Assembly: GCA_016700115.1 (NCBI GenBank)
Contig: CP064999.1
Span: forward strand, 3,224,001 to 3,288,000
Source of the DNA: Sphingobacteriales bacterium
Lineage (GTDB): Bacteria > Bacteroidota > Bacteroidia > Chitinophagales > UBA2359
Direction of reading: 5' to 3'
Length of the DNA: 64,000 nt
Below the pieces are notes generated by a model. That model made no database searches, was not told the origin of the DNA, and was given only the letters and a program-made list of their open reading frames with translations. Numbering within the stretch: the first letter of the stretch is position 1; each line of letters begins with the position of its first letter. A program made the translations under genes and the position numbers. Shown piece by piece: positions 1-9,200 of the stretch.

Positions 1-1236
1 GCGGGTGTAAGGTTTAAGATTGCAGTTTATTCTGAAAAGAAGGCGATTATTTCCCGCGACCTATACTATATCTTAAAGCCGGTTGTTGCTGCCGTCAACC
101 GGTTTTTGACCATGGACAACCGGCTTGATACTGTTAAAACCGGGTTGCCGGGCAGTGAATATACTTTTCTGTTTTATTTTACAGAAAAAAGCAACATTAC
201 CGAACTCAACTTGTCCGAATATGGAGGGTTGATGTGTTCTGCCACTTCTTCATTTTATGCTTTGCCCGAAATTACCTATTCCCCTAACCTTTACCGGTTA
301 GTGCAACGCATGGTTTCACACGAATTGATGCACTTGTTTTTACCGCATCTCCTCCATACCGACCGCAGTGCAAGAGCCGTAAACGGGGCAGAACTAACCC
401 GGCATCTTTGGTTGTACGAAGGAGTTACCGAATATTTTGCCTTGTTGCTTTTATTGCAAAACGAATTGATTACTGAAGAAGATTTTTGGGAAGAAATTTC
501 TAAAAAGATTGAGGCTGCCGACCTGTTTCCTGCTATGAGTATGACAGAGGTGAGTGAAAACCTTCATAAGAAAAACAAATTCCGTTACTGGTATCCTAAT
601 TTTTACCATCAGGGAGCTTTGGTTGCCTTGTTTCTCGACCTTGAACTTGCGGCATTAAGCAACAACAAACAGTCGCTTCGTCAGTTACTTCTGAAGATGA
701 GTAAACAGGAAGAATCAGTTTTTAATGATTTGACATTATTAGATACTCTTGTTGATTTGAGTTACCCGCAAATTAAACAGTTTGTCAACAGCTATATTAC
801 AGGAAAACAAATTTTGCCGTTGACTGAAGGATTTGAAAAAATAGGAGTTCGATATTTCCCTTCTATAACTGAGCCTTTTACTACGTTTGGTCAGTTTTGG
901 GTGGTGCCTGACTATAAAGCTAAAAAGATGAAGTTTATCCGCATTTCCAATGACCGTTTTGGGTTACACGAAGGCGACTATCTCATCAGCTTAAACGATA
1001 TTCCGATTTCCATCAGCAACTTTTCTGCACATAAACACCTTATCTACCGCCCACCGATAGGAGTGCCGCTCAATTTGGTGGTAAAGCGAAAAAGAACGGA
1101 GCAAATTCATACTTTTTCGACCAATCCCTGGGTTACCTCAAAAACTTCAAAATTTGCCATCCGGCAAAACCCCGACCTGAACGAGGAACAGAAAAGCCGC
1201 CGTCAATGGTTGCTTTATGAAAAAACAATTCGTTAA
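1..1236 (+). CDS. M61-like metallopeptidase with C-terminal PDZ domain (5' end missing)
   Basis: The frame is open from base 1, so this is the C-terminal part of a gene that begins before the window; the TTG at 106 is an internal codon. The sequence shows a zincin helix HELMH (bases about 325-339) followed about 30 residues later by WLYEGVTEYF, whose glutamate would be the third zinc ligand, as in gluzincins of the M1/M61 group. The last 120 residues (from GFEKIGVRYF) look like a PDZ-type domain, ending in the phrase GVPLNLVVKRK. That order, catalytic domain then PDZ, matches M61 glycyl-aminopeptidase-like proteins. The substrate is unknown. The classic M61 HExxHxW form is not seen, so the subfamily is uncertain. 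Confidence 0.75.
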   Translation, partial: AGVRFKIAVYSEKKAIISRDLYYILKPVVAAVNRFLTMDNRLDTVKTGLPGSEYTFLFYFTEKSNITELNLSEYGGLMCSATSSFYALPEITYSPNLYRLVQRMVSHELMHLFLPHLLHTDRSARAVNGAELTRHLWLYEGVTEYFALLLLLQNELITEEDFWEEISKKIEAADLFPAMSMTEVSENLHKKNKFRYWYPNFYHQGALVALFLDLELAALSNNKQSLRQLLLKMSKQEESVFNDLTLLDTLVDLSYPQIKQFVNSYITGKQILPLTEGFEKIGVRYFPSITEPFTTFGQFWVVPDYKAKKMKFIRISNDRFGLHEGDYLISLNDIPISISNFSAHKHLIYRPPIGVPLNLVVKRKRTEQIHTFSTNPWVTSKTSKFAIRQNPDLNEEQKSRRQWLLYEKTIR

Positions 1237-1268
1237 TTGGATTCTACAGTTTAAAGCCAGCTATTTTT

Positions 1269-1294
1269 CACTTTTAGTTTTTCACTTTTCACTT
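1269..1294. repeat. GTGAAAAGTG-family dispersed repeat, copy 1
   Basis: This is a short copy of the 21-bp-period repeat found also at 3633, 23211, 26642 and 27034. On the minus strand it contains AGTGAAAAACTAAAAGTG and overlaps the stop codon of the minus-strand gene ending at 1282, supplying its final residues SEK. Confidence 0.75.
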
Positions 1295-2814
1295 ACCAAA
1301 ATCTTCCCGCTTGCCACTGCCTGCCCCGATAAGGGCAACAACACCCGATAGTAGTAAATGCCCGCCGGAAGATGTGCTACCGAAATCTCCTCAATGCCGT
1401 TGTTGCCGGTTAAGGTGGTTTCGGCTACCTGCCTGCCGGTTATGTCGTACAAATACCATCCGGCATTGCCCGAAGGAAGGATGCCGGATGGTATTTGGTA
1501 GCGGATGTTGAGATAGGTAGAAGCAGGAACGGGATAGACCATTGCCGATATTTCAGGGCTTGAATTGGAGGTGATGCCGGGCAGCACTTCTGCCACTACG
1601 GTGCTGTCGCAACCCACATAACTGCATGTATTTCCAAGGCTGTCTATTTTTAAGACCCATGCGGTTTGGGGGTCGTTGTATTGATAACCTGCTAAAACGT
1701 AGCCGCCATCAGGAGTGGGTTGGAGATCTTTGATATATACATGTTTAGTCGGATTTAATGTAGGGGTTACTACCCAATCTAAATTCCCGTTTGTATGAAA
1801 GGAGGCTATGAAAGGTTGGGGGGTAAAATCGTCAGGGCGATAGTATCCGCTGCTGATAAAGCTTTTATCTTGGCGAATGATGGGTAAAACCTGTAAACCA
1901 CTTATACCCGGCAGGAAAGTATGCTTCTTTTGCCAAATGATGCTTCCTGCTTCATCAATTTTAGCTAAATATAACTTTCTAACTCCACCCTCATATATAC
2001 AGGAAGACAATAAGTACTCAATTACTGCGCCATTCAACCATTCTTGGTATGTTGTTATAGGAATTGCAAATGTTGCACAATCATTTTCATTTCCTCCATA
2101 TCTTTTCGTCCAAATGGTATCACCATTAGCAAGGGTTTTAACCACAAACATATCGTAGCCGGTGGTGGTGGAGTAGCCCCATCCTCCTAAAATGTATCCT
2201 CCATCCCAGGGGGTTTGTTGTATGCTGAAAGCTCTTGAATCGTTACCCATAGAATAAGTACGTTGCCATTGCCATAAGCCCAATTCATCTGCCTTGATAA
2301 GCAGAAATTTTGCAGTGTCTTGTGTAGCAATTACTCCAGCTAAGGCAAAACCACCATCTTCGGTTTGAATAATGTGACGAATAAATTTTATAGTGTCATT
2401 TTCATATTCCCGATGCCAAAGTTCGTTTCCATTTTGATCTAATTTGAAAAGATGAATTTTTTTTGCAGCACTATTAACGATACCACCAATTGCAACAACT
2501 AAATTCCCATCGTTTGTTTCTGTAACAAACTTTCCATCTTCTATAACATTCCATTCAGACCCTTCAACAAAATTTTTTATCCAAATTAGTTCACCATTTT
2601 GATCCAATTGAGCTATATATCTTGCGTTACTTATACTAGTACTAGAGTAACCCCCAATCATAACGTAGCCAAAAGAATTAGGACGTACAACTTGAGCCAG
2701 AATATTTAAACTATCATTTGAGAAAGTTTTGTTAAAGTACGTAAATTGTTCTATTTGACTATATAGCTTTATAGAAAACAATAAAAATGAAATCAAAAAT
2801 ATAGTATTTCTCAT
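1282..2814 (-). CDS. Secreted beta-propeller-like protein with T9SS type A sorting domain (copy A)
   Basis: The start at 2814 is chosen because it gives a clean signal peptide (MRNTIFLISFLLFSIKLYSQ); the upstream extension to 2880 would run through a terminator hairpin. The mature part carries about six repeats of the pattern DGGY-hhAGY followed by hhhKhD-GN, the blade pattern of propeller-like proteins in this phylum. The last 85 residues (VYPVPASTYLNIRY ... GRQVAETTL ... LPAGIYYYRV ... GKILVSEK) are a type IX secretion sorting domain, so the protein should cross the outer membrane and be anchored or released there. It is a close paralogue of the gene at 3653-5185. The ligand or function is unknown. 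Confidence 0.85.
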   Translation of the reverse strand: MRNTIFLISFLLFSIKLYSQIEQFTYFNKTFSNDSLNILAQVVRPNSFGYVMIGGYSSTSISNARYIAQLDQNGELIWIKNFVEGSEWNVIEDGKFVTETNDGNLVVAIGGIVNSAAKKIHLFKLDQNGNELWHREYENDTIKFIRHIIQTEDGGFALAGVIATQDTAKFLLIKADELGLWQWQRTYSMGNDSRAFSIQQTPWDGGYILGGWGYSTTTGYDMFVVKTLANGDTIWTKRYGGNENDCATFAIPITTYQEWLNGAVIEYLLSSCIYEGGVRKLYLAKIDEAGSIIWQKKHTFLPGISGLQVLPIIRQDKSFISSGYYRPDDFTPQPFIASFHTNGNLDWVVTPTLNPTKHVYIKDLQPTPDGGYVLAGYQYNDPQTAWVLKIDSLGNTCSYVGCDSTVVAEVLPGITSNSSPEISAMVYPVPASTYLNIRYQIPSGILPSGNAGWYLYDITGRQVAETTLTGNNGIEEISVAHLPAGIYYYRVLLPLSGQAVASGKILVSEK

Positions 2815-2834
2815 ACAAAGTGCATTTAAAAATA

Positions 2835-2871
2835 AAAAGGCGTGACAGCAATACCACTCACCACGCCTTTT
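2835..2871 (-). terminator. Intrinsic terminator between remnant A and gene A
   Basis: A perfect 10-bp stem AAAAGGCGTG / CACGCCTTTT with a 17-nt loop is followed on the minus strand by a T-rich tail. It lies just downstream of the ORF ending at 2880 and upstream of the gene starting at 2814, so it separates the two transcripts. Confidence 0.8.
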
Positions 2872-2879
2872 AAAAAACA

Positions 2880-3476
2880 CTAACGAACAATGACTAATTT
2901 TACCACATCTACCTCATCAGACAAACGACAAAAATAAATACCAGATCGCAACATGGCAACATTAACAAGCGTATTTTGTTCTATGCCTTTTTGGGTTACA
3001 ACCAACTGACCTTGCAGGTTGTAGATTTCTAAGGTTTGATTGGTCTTGATTGGTTGTCTAAATGTAATGATGAGTTGGTCTTGCGCCGGATTGGGCACTA
3101 ATTTATAATTCGGAATTTTTACAACATTATTTGCAAGCAAATTAATAGTAGCCCCATGCCTTATGTAATCAATACTTTTACAAACTGCTAAAACACTTTG
3201 AGCTAAAGCACTGTTTTTAGAAAGCGTATTTTCTGCAATGTTATTTACCGTTGTCGCAGCTATATTTGCTTTCCCGCTTCCTTCTAAACCACCCTCAATA
3301 ATGGCTTGATATAAAGCTATAAACTCGGCGTTTTCGGGAGTATTGGGCAGGCTTTGCAGTTCTACTAAGGCTTGTTCATAAAGGTGTTCATCTACATAAG
3401 TGCCTACTAGGAGGCGAATTGCCCATTCGGTGTCTAAACAGTGTAGCAGTGGGGACAGGCAAAACGTCCGAAACAT
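2880..3476 (-). pseudogene. 5'-truncated T9SS type A sorting-domain protein (remnant A)
   Basis: The 198-aa frame has no signal peptide and starts inside a conserved stretch: homology with the copy at 5256-5822 begins abruptly at LLHCLDTEWAIRLLVGTYVDE. It then runs through a short helical segment (ALVELQSLPNTPENAEFIALYQAI), which resembles TPR-like repeats, to a typical sorting domain (YKLVPNPAQDQLIITF ... LEIYNLQGQLV ... LRSGIYFCRL). A secreted protein needs an N-terminal signal, so this is probably the 3' end of a once longer gene carried along by duplication. The first ten residues (MFRTFCLSP) are unrelated to the sister copy. Confidence 0.65.
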
Positions 3477-3565
3477 GATTTACGGGATTTTGAAGATGAA
3501 CTCGGTTTATCTGTTTTTCCAACCGAAAGATAGGTAATATTTTTCAATTCAATATCTTCCTTGCA

Positions 3566-3598
3566 AACCCTGTTGGCGTTGGCAACGCCGACAGGGTT
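3566..3598. repeat. 33-bp near-perfect palindrome
   Basis: AACCCTGTTGGCG and CGCCGACAGGGTT pair with one mismatch around a 7-nt TTGGCAA centre that is itself almost self-complementary. It lies between the two duplicated cassettes, in the gap between remnant A and gene B. It resembles REP-type dispersed palindromes; no second copy is seen here. Confidence 0.65.
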
Positions 3599-3632
3599 GA
3601 AAACAAGGCAGTTTCTACCGGTTAAAGCCAGC

Positions 3633-3665
3633 CACTTTTCACTTTTAGTTTTTCACTTTTCACTT
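3633..3665. repeat. GTGAAAAGTG-family dispersed repeat, copy 2
   Basis: Same repeat and same position relative to the gene as at 1269-1294: it overlaps the stop of the minus-strand gene ending at 3653 and encodes its last residues. Confidence 0.75.
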
Positions 3666-5185
3666 ACCAATATCTTCCCGCTTGCCACTGCCTGCCCCGA
3701 TAAGGGCAACAACACCTGATAGTAGTAAATACCAGCAGGCAAATGTTCTACCGAAATCTCCTCAATGCCGTTGTTGCCGGTTAAGGTGGTTTCGGCTACC
3801 TGCCTGCCGGTTATGTCGTACAAATACCATCCGGCATTGCCCGAAGGAAGGATGCCGGCAGGAATTTGGTAGCGGATGTTGAGACGGGTAGAAGCGGGAA
3901 CGGGATAGACCGTTGCCGAAACCTCCGGATTGGAATTGGAAGGGACGCCGGGCAGTACTTCTACCACCACCGTGCTGTCGCAACCTATATAGCTACAGGT
4001 ATTGCCGAGGCTGTCTATTTTTAAAACCCAGGCGGTTTGTGGGCTGCTGTACTGGTAGCCCGCCAATACATATCCGCCGTCGGGGGTGGGTTGCAGGTCT
4101 TTCAGATAAACATGTTTATCGGGATGGATGGTGGGAGTTACTGCCCAATTTAAATTGCCGTCGGCGTGAAAAGCGGCTATATATGGTTGGGGCGTAAAGC
4201 CGTCGGGTTGGTAATATCCGCTGCCGATAAAACTTTTATCGGCTTTAACTACGGGAAATACTTGAAAACTGCTTATTTCAGGTAAAAAGTTATGCTTCTT
4301 TTCCCATTTGACAACTCCATTTTCATCAATAACCGAAAGATAAAGTTTTTTGACTATCCCTTCTTTGAAACAACCGGTCATTAGATAGTTCGGCTCTTGT
4401 CCTGACAGCCATTCTTCATAAGTTGTTAAATTAACTACTTTTGCCCCACAGTCGTTTAATTCGTTTCCGTACCTTTTCGTCCAGAGGGTGTCGCCGTCGG
4501 CAAGGGTTTTGACCACGAACATATCGTAGCCGGTGGAGGCGGAATAGCCCATTCCGCCGAAGATGAAGCCGCCGTCCCAGGGGGTGTGCTGCACGGTGAA
4601 AAAACGGGCGTCGTTGCCCGTGAGGTAGCGTTTGTCCCATTCGAAGTTGCCCCATGCATCTATTTTCAGGGCGTAGGCTTTTACGGTGTCGGCAGTTGCG
4701 TTTTGCTCCATTCCGGCTATTACGTAACCGCCGTCTGCCGTGGAAATAATCTGTTTCCCGAGCTGCCAGCCCGGTCGGACATATTTTTTGTGCAAAACGG
4801 TATCTCCGTCCAAATTGAATTTCGTGAAACAGACGTCCAGACTTTTTTCGTAAGTTGCGGCGATATTGCCGTCCTCCACTAAAATTTGGGTGCCGGATTC
4901 AATTACGCCCAACGTGTAAGGATCGCCCGGCGGACCTTTTTCAAAGTCTTTGATCCACATCAAATTTCCGTTTTCGTCAAGTTTGGAAACATACAAAGCC
5001 CTGTGGCTGCTTGAAGTGTAACTGCCAAACGAATAATAATCTTTTGCAAAAGGTTTTGATGCCTGCATCAATATGTTCATGGTGTCATCGGCAAGAACTT
5101 TGTTAAAATAAGCGAATTGTATATTTTGTCCTTGAAACCTAATGCAAATTATTAAAAAAGGGATTAAAGCAATTGCCTTTTTCAT
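3653..5185 (-). CDS. Secreted beta-propeller-like protein with T9SS type A sorting domain (copy B)
   Basis: This is the paralogue of 1282-2814 with the same architecture: signal peptide (MKKAIALIPFLIICIRFQGQ), propeller-like repeats of the DGGYVIAG / WDGGFIFGG type, then a sorting domain ending in GKILVSEK. The ATG at 5185 is preferred to the GTG at 5194 because it starts the signal peptide directly. The sorting domain and the preceding DGGYVLAGYQY segment are nearly identical between copies while the first half has diverged. This fits duplication followed by conversion or purifying selection of the C-terminal part. It is expected to be exported by the type IX system. Confidence 0.85.
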   Translation of the reverse strand: MKKAIALIPFLIICIRFQGQNIQFAYFNKVLADDTMNILMQASKPFAKDYYSFGSYTSSSHRALYVSKLDENGNLMWIKDFEKGPPGDPYTLGVIESGTQILVEDGNIAATYEKSLDVCFTKFNLDGDTVLHKKYVRPGWQLGKQIISTADGGYVIAGMEQNATADTVKAYALKIDAWGNFEWDKRYLTGNDARFFTVQHTPWDGGFIFGGMGYSASTGYDMFVVKTLADGDTLWTKRYGNELNDCGAKVVNLTTYEEWLSGQEPNYLMTGCFKEGIVKKLYLSVIDENGVVKWEKKHNFLPEISSFQVFPVVKADKSFIGSGYYQPDGFTPQPYIAAFHADGNLNWAVTPTIHPDKHVYLKDLQPTPDGGYVLAGYQYSSPQTAWVLKIDSLGNTCSYIGCDSTVVVEVLPGVPSNSNPEVSATVYPVPASTRLNIRYQIPAGILPSGNAGWYLYDITGRQVAETTLTGNNGIEEISVEHLPAGIYYYQVLLPLSGQAVASGKILVSEK

Positions 5186-5208
5186 GTCCGGCACGAATTA
5201 AAAAGTGA

Positions 5209-5244
5209 AAATGCGCAGGTGTGTAAACAAACACCTGCGCATTT
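5209..5244 (-). terminator. Intrinsic terminator between remnant B and gene B
   Basis: A perfect 14-bp stem AAATGCGCAGGTGT / ACACCTGCGCATTT with an 8-nt loop and a T-rich tail on the minus strand. It occupies the same place as the hairpin at 2835-2871 in the sister cassette but has an unrelated stem sequence. Confidence 0.8.
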
Positions 5245-5255
5245 ATTGAAAAAAC

Positions 5256-5822
5256 CTAACGCACGACGACTAATTTTACGACGTCCGCCTCATCAGATAA
5301 ACGGCAGAAATACATGCCGGTTTGTAACATGGAAACATTTACAAGGGTGTTTTGTGCAATATTTTTTTGTATCAGAACTAATCTGCCTTGCACATCAAAC
5401 ATTTCCAGTGTTTGGTTGGGTATGACATATCTTGTAAACATAACAGTAACTTGGTCTTGCGCCGGATTAGGCACTAATTTATAATTCGGAATTTTTACAA
5501 CATTATTTGCAAGCAAATTAATAGTAGCCCCATGCCTTATGTAATCAGTACTTTTATAAACAGCCAAAACACTTTGTGCTAAAGCACTGTTTTTAGAAAG
5601 CGTATTTTCTGCAATGTTATTTACCATTACCGCAGCTATATTTGCTTTTCCACTCCCTTCCAAACCCCCTTCTATAATAGCTTGGTACAAGGCTATAAAC
5701 TCGGCGTTTTCGGGAGTATTGGGCAGGCTTTGCAGTTCTACTAAGGCTTCTTCATAAAGCCGTTCATCTACATAAGTACCAACTAAGAGGCGTATTGCCC
5801 ATTCAGTATCTAAACAGTGCAA
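5256..5822 (-). pseudogene. 5'-truncated T9SS type A sorting-domain protein (remnant B)
   Basis: This is the sister of 2880-3476. The frame has no ATG at its head: it begins at a TTG, and upstream codons (DSLLAL) run into a stop at 5843. The conserved part again begins at LLHCLDTEWAIRLLVGTYVDE, includes the same helical segment, and ends in a sorting domain (YKLVPNPAQDQVTVMF ... LEMFDVQGRLV ... LQTGMYFCRL). No signal peptide is present, so it is unlikely to make a functional secreted protein. It could alternatively be the 3' end of a gene whose front was lost by a frameshift, but no homologous coding is recognisable upstream. Confidence 0.65.
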
Positions 5823-6173
5823 TAAGGCTAGAAGGCTATCCTATCATTGTCCCCTATTTATAGTCGCTTTTCATATATGCGTGTACAAAGCTAACTTTTT
5901 ATGAATACCCTTGTATCTTTTATAGCAACATTTTATTTGAATAATACCATTATGTTGTCAAATATAACTCACCCAATTTAAAGACTTTAACTAATCATGT
6001 GTGGTGTAAAATCAAATCATAGTTGGTATAACCCAAAACTCAGACAATTGAAAAGGTTATATGTCGTAGTTATTCGGTTGCTACGTGTTGCAATCTTTGT
6101 TGTTTAATGGTATAAACGCAACAGAAGTAACCTAAGCAAGTGTTTTGTTCGTGTCAGCAAACAAGTATCAGAA
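5823..6173. other. Non-coding gap
   Basis: A/T-rich sequence between remnant B and the terminator of the giant minus-strand gene. I see no gene, RNA or repeat here. Confidence 0.6.
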
Positions 6174-6210
6174 AACAACAGGGAAACCATCGTGCTGTTT
6201 CCCTGTTGTT
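6174..6210 (-). terminator. Strong intrinsic terminator of the giant minus-strand gene
   Basis: A perfect 14-bp stem AACAACAGGGAAAC / GTTTCCCTGTTGTT with a 9-nt loop, followed on the minus strand by TTTTCTG. It lies 14 bases beyond the stop of the gene ending at 6225. Confidence 0.9.
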
Positions 6211-6224
6211 ATTGGAGTAGTTTC

Positions 6225-9200
6225 CTACCGTATCAAAGTAACATTCCCTTTGAGGAACTCTTTGGTGCCATCGGTAAAAGTGGCATTTACATAGTAAACA
6301 TACACTCCAAGTTCGGCATCTTTGCCTTTGTGTGTGCCGTCCCATCCTTGTGCAATGTCGTTGGTGGTAATCCGGAACATTTCTGTACCCCAGCGGTCAT
6401 AGACAAACATTTCTATTTCGGCAATATTTACGCCCGCAACCCTGAAAATGTCGTTCACCGCATCACTATTCGGGGAGAAGGCGTTTGGAATGAGGATGGC
6501 ATTTTGCCGGATAACCGTTATCGTAACTTCGCCGGTGGTTACACAGCCGGCTTCATCTGTTGCTATGACCGTATAAGTTGTGGTATTGATGGGCTCGACA
6601 ATGGGATTTGCACCTGTTAAACCCTCCCATTCAATATTGACTATCCCTCCTCCGGAAGACTCTGCCGTTGCGCTCAGGGTAATACTCTGCCCTTCAACAA
6701 TGGTCTGATTTTGAGTAATATCGGTTATTACAACATCACTGACCGCGACCGATACGGATTCGGTATCTGAACAAACTCCGTCTTCATATAATATCCAATA
6801 AACGGTATCTGAACCGGGAGCTACTGTTGCATTGATCGGGGTTCCGCCGGTTTCGGGGTTTTGGTCGTACCAGATAAATGTTCCACTCAAACCGGATTGC
6901 TGAAGTGTGGTTAAATTTAAGGTTTCACCGACACAAAGCGTTTGAAGCGGTATCGGATTGAGCACAGGAGCATCGGTAAAACTGACCGGAGTTCCGGCAG
7001 CGACCGAGAGGCAAATATCGGTCAGGTCAATGCCTCCTGCACCGTCCGGATTACCGGCAATGGCAGAGATATAATAGGTAACACCTGCCTGCAGGGATGG
7101 CCCGATGGTAAATATGCCATTGTCGTTTTGGGCAAAGATGTTACCGGCCGAATTGCCGTTGTTGTCATGCAAAATATAAGTGAATGTATCAAAATCATCG
7201 AGAAACTCATCGCCGTTGTTGGTGATGGTTACTTCATTACTTCCGCAAAGGGTAACGGGTTCGAGGGGCATGGTGCCGGCGTAGGTAACACAGGCGCAAT
7301 CTTCGACACCCTGAACTACAACGGGCAGACAAACACTACCATCAGTAATTGTTATATCATAAGCAGTTCCGGTAGTGATGGGGTCGGAGGTGAATATTCC
7401 GGTTGTGGAATTGTATTGTCCGCTGCTTCCGGTAAAGGTGTAGGCGGTAGAATTGCCACCGCTTATGGTGAAACTGACGGTATAGTTCAAGCCATTGCAA
7501 ACAGCGGTCAGGTTATTGGTGGTCAGTTGTTCGGCGAAAGTAATGGTAACAGCATCAGCACCATCGCAGTTGCCCGAAGTGCTGGTTACTGTCCAGGTAA
7601 AGGTGTAGGATGAGTAATCGGGTACAGTTACCGTTGAATTGGCACCGGTTACATTGGCAAAGACCACACCTGCATCGGGGCTGCTCCAGGTTCCGTTGTT
7701 GAGCGGGTTGGCAGACAGGGTGTAGGTTAGCCCACAAATATCTTCATCAGTACCTGCATTGACCACAGGGGTATCGGTAAAGGTGATTGTTACAGCATCT
7801 GCATTGGTACAGCCATTGGCATCGGTAACTGTGTAGGTAAATGTATAGTTTCCAAAAGCAGGTACGTTAACGGTGGTGTTTCCGCTAATGGGAGTTGTAA
7901 AAGTAACACCGGCATCGGGGCTGCTCCAGGTTCCTCCGGTGGCGGGAGTGGCCGAGAGGTTGTAGAACAGGTCGCAGGTAGTGTCGTCTAAGCCGGCATT
8001 GACAATGGGAATATCGTTAAAGTTAATGGTTACTGCATCAAAGCCGGTACAACCGTTAATGTCGTTAACTGTATAGGTAAAAGTATAAGCACCGAAACCG
8101 GGAACGGTAACATCGGAGTTAGGATTGGCAGGATCGGCAAACACAACTCCGGCATCTGTGCTGCTCCATGTACCTCCGGCATTGGGAGTTCCGGAAAGGG
8201 TATAAGTCAGGCTCGGGCTACAAGTATTGTCGTCAATTCCTGCATTGACTGCAGGCAGAGGAAATTCTGAAACAATCGCCTGTGCGGACCCTGTACATCC
8301 TGCTGCATCGGTTACGGTTACTGAGTAAGTGCCTGCACCAAACACGAGCAAGTCGGGGGTATTGTTGGCACCGGGCATCCATAAGTAAGAGGTAAATCCG
8401 GGTGTGGCAGAAAGCAGGGTAGTTTCCCCCGCACATAAGTTCAGGTCGCCGGTAATATTTGCAGGCACGGGCGGACAATCGCAGTTTGGTCCGGGACCGG
8501 AAACATTAACCGGCGGACAGAGACCACTCCCTGTAATCAGATACGCATAAGGTGTTCCGCTCAGCAGGGTTTCTGAATAGGTGTTTCCTGCAACCGGTAT
8601 TCCGTTTACCAGATAGGGCGGGTTATCGCCGGATATGGTTAAGGTAATGTCATAACTGCCCGGAACGGGGTCGCATATTGGAATGGCAAAGGCTTGAAGT
8701 GGGGCAACGAAATTATAAATTTTGTCGGCAAAGACAGCACCGCAACCCTGTAAAGGACAATTGGCGGGCAGGTCGCATACCCAACGGAAACGGTAGTGGC
8801 CATACGGAGAAACAGTTACAGTTACAACGGGAGTAAAGGCATCGGGCAGGAAGGTAACGGTAGCAGTGCCGGGAGGGCCGTCCAGATAATCGAACTCCCA
8901 ATGACAGGTGCTGCTAATGGGAGTGCAATCTATACCGAAAGCTGCCAATACAGCGTCCCATTCAGCACTGCCTGCCGGACAGTCACTGTCTGAACAAAGG
9001 GCACCGAGCACCGTTGAAGGATTGATGGTGGTGTTGTTGTCGCAAATATCCACTTGTTCAGACGGGCAAGTTCCGGTTACTTCGGGGGCATCCACAAATC
9101 CTATTTGAACGGTGTCGGAGGTTTGGCAAATTCCATCATCTTCTGTCCAGATAAAATCATAGACATCACAACCGGTTACCGTAACCTGCGAATTGGGTGA

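Noticed and set aside
6942..7613. A 223-codon plus-strand frame inside the giant minus-strand gene, and a similar 283-codon one at 10365-11216.
   Set aside because: The opposite strand encodes clear Ig/PKD modules and a sorting domain; these are low-complexity shadows rich in G, V and I.
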